This document shows positions 7,249-13,526 of a stretch of DNA of 20,487 nucleotides, piece after piece. The notes under the pieces are model-generated. The model was not told where the DNA came from, did no database searches, and worked only from the letters and a program-made list of their open reading frames with translations. This DNA is from Candidatus Delongbacteria bacterium (GTDB lineage Bacteria; CAIWAD01; BS150m-G50). Every line of letters starts with the position of its first letter. Position 1 is the first letter of the stretch. The stretch spans positions 1-20,487 of the forward strand of contig JADHUQ010000016.1 in the NCBI GenBank assembly GCA_016784425.1. Direction: 5' to 3'. A program made the translations under genes and the position numbers.

Positions 7249-8571
7249 TTGAACAAGCAAAGCGACGCGCGTAATGCGCGAACCAACCATTCCACACCCC
7301 AATCACTGATCCAGTTTCAACAGAGCGTCTTCGGCACCCTGATCCCTGAACTCCAACGGGCCGTCGCCACCGAGGGTTACACTACCCCCACCCCCATTCA
7401 GGAACAGTGCATCCAGCATCTGCTGGAAGGTCGCGACCTCCTGGGCACTGCCCAGACCGGCACCGGCAAAACCGCCGCCTTCACCCTGCCGCTGTTGCAG
7501 GAACTGAACCGTACCGCCCGCCGTCCCCGCAAGGGAACCCCCCGGGCACTAATCCTCGCCCCCACCCGCGAACTCGCGGCTCAGATCAGGGAAAGCATCC
7601 GCACTTACGGGCGTTATCTCCGTCTCAGCAGTACCGTGGTTTTCGGAGGTGTCAATCAGGGACCCCAGGTAAAAGATCTGAATCGTGGCGTTGACATCCT
7701 GGTCGCCACTCCCGGTCGTCTGCTCGATCTGATAGAGCAGGGTTACATCTTCCTGGACGAGGTAGAGATCTTCATTCTCGATGAAGTAGACCGCATGCTC
7801 GACATGGGTTTCATCCCCGACATCAAACGGGTGTTGTCCCATGTACCAGAGAAACGCCAGACCCTCTTCTTCTCCGCCACCATGGCCCCGAAGATCGAAA
7901 CGCTGGCCAACACCATGGTACGCAACCCGATCCGGGTGAGTATCAGCCCTGAAAAGCCAACCCTTGATTCGATCGAGCAGAAGGTGCTGTTCGTCGGAAA
8001 GAAGAACAAAGACGCCCTGCTGGTTTCCCTGCTCGGCGACCAACAGATTAACAAAGTGCTGGTCTTCACCCAGATGAAACATGTCGCCAACCGGGTAGTG
8101 GAGAAGCTTTCCAAGGTCGGCATCAATGGTGTCGCCCTCCATGGTAACAAGAGCCAGGCGGCCCGCACCAAAGCGCTGGACGGATTCAAAAGGGATCGCT
8201 TCCGGGTACTGGTTGCCACCGATGTGGCAGCACGCGGTCTGGATGTGGATGACATCACGCATGTAATTAATTACGACCTGCCACTGGAGGCTGAGACTTA
8301 TGTGCATCGCATCGGGCGCACGGCACGGGCCGGGGCCACCGGTAATGCTATTTCGTTCTGCTGTCCCGAAGATGGCGACAACCTTAAGGATATACAGGGA
8401 CTGCTGGGCAAAGCGGTACCTGCCGATCTGGACCACAGCTATCATTGCGATGTCGCCTTCCGCTCCGGTCAACCCGCCGCGAGAAAACCGGGGCGCGGTA
8501 TTACCCGTCAGCAGCAGGGCCCCCGCAACGAAGGACGCTTTTCACATAACCGCAGCCGCCGGGCTCGCTAG
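7249..8571 (+). CDS. RhlE-like DEAD-box ATP-dependent RNA helicase (DEVD variant)
   Basis: This RNA helicase probably remodels rRNA or structured mRNA. Counting from the TTG at 7249 (440 aa), the Q motif TPTPIQEQ is near 46-53, motif I AQTGTGKT at 68-75 and Ia PTRELAAQ near 105-112. Next come GG and TPGR, motif II DEVD at 178-181, SAT at 209-211, VLVFTQMKH, ATDVAARGLDVDD and motif VI HRIGRTARAG. A short Arg/Gly/Gln-rich basic tail suits RNA binding and the RhlE group. Motif II reads DEVD instead of DEAD (GTA codon at 7786). The open frame extends upstream to a TTG at 7180, but that part runs through two leader hairpins, and only the TTG at 7249 has a Shine-Dalgarno (AGGA, 6 nt before). A strong terminator follows the gene. 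Confidence 0.93.
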   Translation: MNKQSDARNARTNHSTPQSLIQFQQSVFGTLIPELQRAVATEGYTTPTPIQEQCIQHLLEGRDLLGTAQTGTGKTAAFTLPLLQELNRTARRPRKGTPRALILAPTRELAAQIRESIRTYGRYLRLSSTVVFGGVNQGPQVKDLNRGVDILVATPGRLLDLIEQGYIFLDEVEIFILDEVDRMLDMGFIPDIKRVLSHVPEKRQTLFFSATMAPKIETLANTMVRNPIRVSISPEKPTLDSIEQKVLFVGKKNKDALLVSLLGDQQINKVLVFTQMKHVANRVVEKLSKVGINGVALHGNKSQAARTKALDGFKRDRFRVLVATDVAARGLDVDDITHVINYDLPLEAETYVHRIGRTARAGATGNAISFCCPEDGDNLKDIQGLLGKAVPADLDHSYHCDVAFRSGQPAARKPGRGITRQQQGPRNEGRFSHNRSRRAR

Positions 8572-8596
8572 GGCTGGCGCCAGGAATATCGCGAAC

Positions 8597-8624
8597 AGGG
8601 TACCTACAAAGGTACCCTTTCTTA
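8597..8624 (+). terminator. intrinsic terminator after the helicase gene
   Basis: AGGGTACC pairs with GGTACCCT around a TACAAA loop (8597-8618), followed by TTCTT. An 8-bp perfect stem directly before a T-rich run, 25 nt after the helicase stop, is a standard Rho-independent terminator. Confidence 0.85.
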
Positions 8625-8728
8625 ACTGCGGTTGCCATTTACCCTGCGATTGGCTATTTTGTCAACCACAAGGTCACCCCCGGGCGGTTGCCTATACAAG
8701 TAACCAGTCAATAACAAGGGAGGTCACT

Positions 8729-8914
8729 ATGGCAGACGACAAACAAACCATACTCAAAGCTTTGAAAAAAGCCGGTAAACCTTTGAAAGCCGGCGAGGTA
8801 GCACAGCTTACCGGCCTGCCGGATAAAGAAGTGGGTAAGCAGATTAAAATTCTGCAAGCGGACGGGGAGATAGTTTCCCCCAGGCGCTGCTTCTACACCA
8901 CGGCAGGAAACTGA
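8729..8914 (+). CDS. small winged-helix DNA-binding-like protein (61 aa)
   Basis: The 61-residue product is almost entirely one helix-turn-helix/winged-helix unit. It contains ILKALKKAGKPLKAGEVAQL as helices 1-2, TGLPDKEVGKQIKILQADGE as the recognition helix region, and IVSPRRCFYTTAGN as the wing. From memory, free-standing proteins of this pattern occur in several anaerobic Deltaproteobacteria-like genomes; their role is unknown to me. The start is clear: ATG at 8729 with AGGGAGGT 4 nt before it. The same frame is open upstream to 8300, but that part overlaps the helicase gene and its terminator and is not used. Terminators on both sides (8597-8624, 8920-8966) make it a single-gene unit. It could be a transcription regulator; its single Cys in PRRCFY may be worth noting. 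Confidence 0.8.
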   Translation: MADDKQTILKALKKAGKPLKAGEVAQLTGLPDKEVGKQIKILQADGEIVSPRRCFYTTAGN

Positions 8915-8919
8915 TTCAG

Positions 8920-8966
8920 GAGGGGACCAGCGACGCAGAGTGCGATCCTGGCCCCTCATTTTTTCT
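8920..8966 (+). terminator. intrinsic terminator after the winged-helix gene
   Basis: GAGGGG-A-CCAG (8920-8930) pairs with CTGG-CCCCTC (8948-8957), leaving one bulged A and a small inner GCA/TGC stem. ATTTTTTCTT follows. The stem begins 5 nt after the stop codon. This is a strong Rho-independent terminator. Confidence 0.9.
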
Positions 8967-9120
8967 TCAACCACCCGCGGAGTTTTTTCCACAGCCCTTC
9001 CTCACCCTTGCTCTTCAATGTCCGGTTGGTAAATTATTACAGCCCGACTTCAAAACGAACCGACAGATATTTACCGCTCCCTGCCCCCGACAGGCAGGAG
9101 ACATTACAGATAGAGGAACA

Positions 9121-9777
9121 ATGCAAAAGAAGATCATCCCCATCCTGACCATGCTATTGCTGGTCCTGGTTGCAGCTGAAGTTACCCTGGCACAGGACTG
9201 CGGTCCCGGTTGCCCCGCCTGTTCAGGCAAAGCGAGAGGCGATCTGCTGCCACCGCAAAACCTGCTCACCTCCCTGCTCTACATCCCTGATGCTGAAGAA
9301 GAAACGACAGTGTTCCGGCTGCGCTATGGCCTCTTCAGCTGGATGGATGCGGGAATCGGTTATGGACTCGATGAAGAGGTCGCCAGTTGGAGTGTCCGCG
9401 TGCAAGCGATCGCCCAGGATAGGGAAGGGTGGCGCCCTGCACTCATCATTGGATCAGGCAGTGTCCGCACCGGCGGCAACGACCAGTCTCTTTACATACA
9501 ACTCGCCAAGAGTGTGACGTTCCTCCCTGAGCGTTTGGAATTGAACCTGGCTGGCGGCCTTGCCACCGATCTGCCCGGTATTGAGGAAAACTGGTGGCTG
9601 GGTACCCTCACTCTGACCCTCTTCGACCGGGTGAGTCCTTTCTATTCCTATGATGGAATCAACCCACATCTCGGTCTCTCCTGCAGCGCCACCGAGTGGC
9701 TGACCCTGACCGGCTACTATCTGGAAATGGAGACTGCAGCACTGGCGGCAGGTATCCAGTGGAACTTTGGGGAGTGA
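9121..9777 (+). CDS. exported protein, probably an outer-membrane beta-barrel; function unknown
   Basis: The 218-aa product has a clear signal peptide (KK, then a Leu-rich core, cleavage probably after EVTLA at about residue 24). The mature N-terminus carries a compact cysteine cluster, CGPGCPAC, then alternating polar/hydrophobic strands (VFRLRYGLFSWMDAGIGYGL, LELNLAGGLAT, WLGTLTLTLF, LGLSCSATEWLTLTGYYLEM). It ends AAGIQWNFGE, with an aromatic residue close to the end as in many small outer-membrane barrels. The cluster resembles a metal-binding or disulphide site rather than a lipobox. GAGGAACA lies just before the ATG. The gene stands alone: terminator upstream, 314 bp of non-coding DNA downstream. 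I do not recognise the family; an envelope role is inference from the fold pattern. Confidence 0.75.
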   Translation: MQKKIIPILTMLLLVLVAAEVTLAQDCGPGCPACSGKARGDLLPPQNLLTSLLYIPDAEEETTVFRLRYGLFSWMDAGIGYGLDEEVASWSVRVQAIAQDREGWRPALIIGSGSVRTGGNDQSLYIQLAKSVTFLPERLELNLAGGLATDLPGIEENWWLGTLTLTLFDRVSPFYSYDGINPHLGLSCSATEWLTLTGYYLEMETAALAAGIQWNFGE

Positions 9778-10091
9778 GCCAACCTGCACCCTTGATCAAA
9801 GTAGACGCAAAAGAGACTTATTGAATCGGCATCTGACAGAAATCAGTTACAACAGTGCCCCCGCAGCTGATTTAAAATAAGATTCCCTGTTGCCCTTTAG
9901 CCCCCCCCTGCTATTCTGTATACCAGGAATTTAACCGTGATCAAGTGCACGGATCTTTCGCATCCATTCACCGCTGCACCGCCCTGCACTATTTGGCCGC
10001 TCAGGGGGGAAATCCCCGGTGTTACCGGTAGTGCAAAAACAACTTTGATTGCGCCGGCCCCCCTGACTGCAAAAAGGAGATTTAACACCCC
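9778..10091. other. intergenic region before the lipoprotein gene
   Basis: This 314-bp gap has no convincing gene; a minus-strand frame at 9897-10088 lacks a ribosome binding site and any protein-like pattern. TTGCCC (9890-9895) and TATTCT (9912-9917) with a 16-bp C-rich spacer could be a weak sigma-70 promoter for the next gene. AAGGAG stands 12 nt before the ATG at 10092. No terminator is seen after the exported-protein gene. Confidence 0.4.
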
Positions 10092-11240
10092 ATGTTACCA
10101 AAGGGCTCTGCCAGCAAGCGGATAAGAGGTTTGTTCTTCACAGGAGTAATCCTGACGCTATGTTGTACCGCTTGTGTAAAAGTCCCCGTCACCCCGGTAT
10201 GGCGCCCCTGGACCATGACCGATTACATACCGGGTGCCATTGTGCCGGGGTCGCGGCTTACAATCGAAGTTACTGGAGAGACCGAACCGCTGCTCGGTGA
10301 TGAGTATTTCACCCGGCTGCGACTGACGGAGGATCTTGAAAGCCGTCTGCAGCGCAGGGGATTTAGCATTGATGACCAGGAGTGGGATTATCAGATGGCG
10401 GTCGAATACCTTGTTCAATCGCAAAAAGGGTCTGGTGTATCCGGAATCAGCCCCCCCCATAGTCGTACGGTTCAACTGCTCACAAGCCTGGGATCGCTTT
10501 CGGGTACGTTGGGCCTGGGGGTCAGCGTCGCGAGCGCTGTCGGCAAGCTGGCGCGCTCCCCCCAGAACAAAACGGAACAGATTTCTGAATCACAGAACAT
10601 CTATACACACACCCTCTCCCTGGAACTGTTTGACCCTGAAGCCAGACTCCTCTGGATAGGGGCGGCAACCTGGAGTGTTCCCAATCTGGATCAGGGCAGA
10701 GCCTACTTCTTTGTGCTGCAACTGCTGCTGAGCACACTGCCCTTTGATCCTGATATCCGTCCGCAATTGCCAGAACTCAAACCTTCACACGCAAAAAACT
10801 ATTACCGGTTGACCTGTAATGACCTGATGTTTTCCTGCCCGGCGCTTCCTTTCCATATCAAATTCATCAAGGTGGATACAGACCAGTTCGATCAACCACG
10901 CCGGGACGGGAAGCTCTCTTCGATCATCCGGAATCCTGAAGCACTGGCAGCCTACGTGGACCTGATCAACCGGGCGGAGTTTGCGCTCCCTGTGGGTGGT
11001 GTGGATTACTCAGACCCGCTGAACCGAGAGCTGTGGGAAGCAGTCCGGTTAGGCGGTCGCTACCTGCTGGGGCCAACCCGGAGTCCGGTCAATGTCCTGA
11101 TAGATCTGCAGGGGGCTGCTTCCGGATATGTGATTACGGAATGTCGGGTGGTCGACGACAACGAGTACGCCACTTTTCAGAGCTCACTCAATCTCTGGAA
11201 AGATGCGCTGGAACTGTATTACGATATGTTTGTCAGGTAA
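10092..11240 (+). CDS. probable lipoprotein of unknown function (382 aa)
   Basis: The N-terminus has a basic region (KGSASKRIRG), a hydrophobic core (LFFTGVILTL) and CCTACVK. Cys28 in CTAC is the likely lipidated residue, though the -3 position is Cys rather than the usual Leu. The mature part starts with a Pro/Trp-rich segment and a domain of about 100 residues of mixed strands and helices (GSRLTIEVTG, RLRLTEDLESRLQRRGFSID). A Gly/Ser-rich hydrophobic stretch follows near 130-153 (TSLGSLSGTLGLGVSVASAVG) that may insert in or lie on a membrane. The C-terminal half has no motif I know. The start is fixed by an in-frame stop 7 nt upstream. AAGGAG is 12 nt away, rather far. Function is unknown. 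Confidence 0.75.
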   Translation: MLPKGSASKRIRGLFFTGVILTLCCTACVKVPVTPVWRPWTMTDYIPGAIVPGSRLTIEVTGETEPLLGDEYFTRLRLTEDLESRLQRRGFSIDDQEWDYQMAVEYLVQSQKGSGVSGISPPHSRTVQLLTSLGSLSGTLGLGVSVASAVGKLARSPQNKTEQISESQNIYTHTLSLELFDPEARLLWIGAATWSVPNLDQGRAYFFVLQLLLSTLPFDPDIRPQLPELKPSHAKNYYRLTCNDLMFSCPALPFHIKFIKVDTDQFDQPRRDGKLSSIIRNPEALAAYVDLINRAEFALPVGGVDYSDPLNRELWEAVRLGGRYLLGPTRSPVNVLIDLQGAASGYVITECRVVDDNEYATFQSSLNLWKDALELYYDMFVR

Positions 11241-11270
11241 CCATGTCGGAAATTATCTGGCATGGCAGAT

Positions 11271-11320
11271 AGACCGGTGGACGCCTCCTGCTCCTCCTGT
11301 CAGCCGGTCTGCAGGAGGAG
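11271..11320 (+). promoter_or_regulatory. competing hairpins between the lipoprotein gene and mscS-corA
   Basis: CTCCTCCTG (11291-11299) pairs with CAGGAGGAG (11312-11320) as a 9-bp stem. The loop of that stem contains CCGGTCT (11304-11310), the exact complement of AGACCGG upstream (11271-11277). The two pairings interlock, and the 1-nt link on one side makes both at full length unlikely, so they are probably alternatives. No T tract follows, so this is not a standard terminator. It could be a 3' structure of the upstream gene or a leader element of mscS-corA, whose start is 170 nt downstream. Confidence 0.5.
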
Positions 11321-11490
11321 ATGGCCGCAATGCTCCATATCAGGAATGTACACTGTTGATGGTAGGCCAGCGGCAAAACGCGACTGAAAATCTCATTTGC
11401 ATTATTGCTGCAATTTGAGGACTGTAAAAGCAGCTGTCCCTGCTAAGGGTCTGAACCTGACTCCGAAAAACGCAATCTGGTGGCTGGTAG

Positions 11491-12375
11491 ATGGACTTTA
11501 TAAAAACACTCAACCTCGACTGGAAAACCATTATTATCGTCATCTGTATAATAGTGGGTGCAGCGATTCTATCCCGTATCATCCGCTGGTTCATCAGCAG
11601 GTCTTTCCAGACCGCATCTGAAAAACTTAAGATAGACCCCACCCGCTACAAATTTTTCAAGAACGCGGTCTCCCTCATTATCTGGCTGGTAGCGTTTGCT
11701 GCCATCATCTCCCTTATCCCCCGGCTCAAAGCGTTGTCGATCACCCTCTTCGCTGGCGCTGGTATAATGGTTGCGGTGATCGGTTTTGCCGCTCAACAGG
11801 CATTCTCCAATATCATCAACGGCATCTTCATCGTCATCTTCAAACCGTTCCGGGTGGGTGACATGATCAAGGTCGGGGGGCTCGATTATGGTATCGTGGA
11901 GGACATTACCCTCCGCCACACCATCATCAATAATTTCGAAAACAAACGCATCATCATCCCCAACTCTGTGGTCGGTTCCGAAACGATAGTGAATGACAGC
12001 ATTGAGGACGCCAAGGTCTGCCGCTGGATCGAACTTGGTATCAGTTATGACAGTGATCTGGATCTTGCCACCAGAATCATTCAGGAGGAGGCCGGGAAAC
12101 ACCCCGGCTGTATCGATGCCCGCACCGAGGAGCAAAAGCAGTCCGGTGTACCACAGGTTGTAGTACGGCTTCTCTCCTTTGGTGACTTCAGCATCGACCT
12201 CCGCGCCTTTGTCTGGACGGACAGCCCCTACAAGGCGATGCAGATGCACAGCGACATCAACCGGGCTATTAAAAAGCGCTTTGACGCGGAAGGTGTTGAG
12301 ATACCTTTCCCCTATCGTACAGTGGTCTACAAAAAAGACCTGCCAGCAAACAGCAGGAGCGAAGCTGATGAATAA
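11491..12375 (+). CDS. MscS-family mechanosensitive ion channel
   Basis: This is a small-conductance mechanosensitive channel of the inner membrane that releases solutes on osmotic downshock. The 294-aa protein has three membrane helices, the family core: about 12-31 (IIIVICIIVGAAILSRII), 60-79 (VSLIIWLVAFAAIISLI) and the pore helix 83-110 (LKALSITLFAGAGIMVAVIGFAAQQ). The signature NIINGIFIVIFKPFRVGDMIKV marks the start of the cytoplasmic beta domain, with NFENKRIIIPNSVV and a C-terminal alpha/beta domain after it. The length matches the basic MscS form. The ATG at 11491 has a GGTGG-like site 7-12 nt before it. It overlaps the corA start by 8 bp, so the two are one operon. Confidence 0.93.
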   Translation: MDFIKTLNLDWKTIIIVICIIVGAAILSRIIRWFISRSFQTASEKLKIDPTRYKFFKNAVSLIIWLVAFAAIISLIPRLKALSITLFAGAGIMVAVIGFAAQQAFSNIINGIFIVIFKPFRVGDMIKVGGLDYGIVEDITLRHTIINNFENKRIIIPNSVVGSETIVNDSIEDAKVCRWIELGISYDSDLDLATRIIQEEAGKHPGCIDARTEEQKQSGVPQVVVRLLSFGDFSIDLRAFVWTDSPYKAMQMHSDINRAIKKRFDAEGVEIPFPYRTVVYKKDLPANSRSEADE

Positions 12376-13432
12376 GTCAGCCGGAACCATTTCAAAAAAA
12401 GCGGGACTGCCTCCTGGTGTGCTGATGCATGTCGGTAAGCGCAAAGCTGACGAAGTACAAATTTCGGTTATTGATTACAACGTCACAGAGTTTATCGAGT
12501 TTGAATGCAAGACACCTGAGGAGAGTTTCCAGTTCCGGGACAAGGAGAGTATAACTTGGATTAATGTGAACGGTCTGCACGATACCGCGATCATCGGGGC
12601 TCTGGGTCAACACTTCGGGTTGCATCCGCTGTTGCTGGAGGATGTGCTCAACACACGCCACCGCCCCAAAATGGAGGAGTTTGACGACTGTCTGTTTCTG
12701 ATGCTCAAGATGCTCAGCCTCAGCGAGGATGGCAACACCCTGATTTCGGAGCAGGTCAGCTTTGTACTCGGCAAAAACTGGGTTATCTCTTTTCAGGAAC
12801 AGCCTGGGGACGTCTTCGATACCATCCGTCAGCGTCTGCGTGAAAGCAAAGGCAACATCCGCAGGCGGGGCGGGGATTATCTGGTTTATCGTCTCCTCGA
12901 TACGGTCGTGGATAACTACTTCGTCGTCACCGAGAAGATCAGCGACAACACCGAGCAGCTGGAGGAGACTGTTCTGAAATCATCTGAAATTGAAACCCTG
13001 CATGAGATACAGGGGCTCAAAAAGCAGCTGATGAGTATCCGCAAGGCGGTAACCCCCTTGCGGGAGGTAGTCTCCGCACTCCAGAAAGACGATGCCCAGT
13101 TCATCCAGGCGGGTACTACCCGCTATCTGCATGATGTTTATGAACACATTATCCAGGTAAGTGAATCGATTGAAACCCAGCGCGATCTGCTCGCCAGCAT
13201 TATGGATCTTTACCTCTCCGGGATCAGCAACAGGATGAACCAGGTCATGCAGGTGCTGACAATTATTGCGACGATCTTTATACCGCTGACTTTTGTGGCG
13301 GGTATCTATGGCATGAACTTCGACAATATACCGGAGCTCCACTGGAAATATGGTTATTTTGCAGTCTGGGGGGCGTTTCTGGCAGTCGGAGTGGTCATGG
13401 TACTCTATTTCAGAAGAAAGAAATGGTTGTGA
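12368..13432 (+). CDS. corA: CorA-family magnesium/cobalt transporter
   Basis: CorA is a pentameric inner-membrane channel for Mg2+ (also Co2+/Ni2+). The 354-aa product has the large cytoplasmic N-terminal domain with the long stalk helix and two C-terminal membrane helices. The selectivity motif GMN is at 315-317 in AGIYGMNFDNIPELHW, and the protein ends in the basic YFRRKKWL. The start is ATG 12368, overlapping the last 8 bases of mscS, with AGGAG 8 nt before it. The frame is also open upstream inside mscS, but that part has no homology. Coupling to mscS suggests joint use in osmotic and ionic balance. Transport of Mg2+ rather than Zn2+ or another ion is inferred from the family. Confidence 0.95.
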   Translation: MNKSAGTISKKAGLPPGVLMHVGKRKADEVQISVIDYNVTEFIEFECKTPEESFQFRDKESITWINVNGLHDTAIIGALGQHFGLHPLLLEDVLNTRHRPKMEEFDDCLFLMLKMLSLSEDGNTLISEQVSFVLGKNWVISFQEQPGDVFDTIRQRLRESKGNIRRRGGDYLVYRLLDTVVDNYFVVTEKISDNTEQLEETVLKSSEIETLHEIQGLKKQLMSIRKAVTPLREVVSALQKDDAQFIQAGTTRYLHDVYEHIIQVSESIETQRDLLASIMDLYLSGISNRMNQVMQVLTIIATIFIPLTFVAGIYGMNFDNIPELHWKYGYFAVWGAFLAVGVVMVLYFRRKKWL

Positions 13433-13526
13433 CGGGATTGCCCGCATCTCCCCCTCCTTGATCTTCTGCCCGCACTTTCATTCATTTCAAACAGTCAACC
13501 ATACGGAGTAAGTTGCGGAGATTGAA

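Noticed and set aside
8300..8728. N-terminal extension of the winged-helix gene to 8300
   Set aside because: It would overlap the helicase gene and cross an intrinsic terminator; the strong ribosome site is at 8721-8725.
11241..11490. M-box type magnesium riboswitch before mscS-corA
   Set aside because: I could not match the conserved features of the known magnesium riboswitch; only the competing hairpins are supported.
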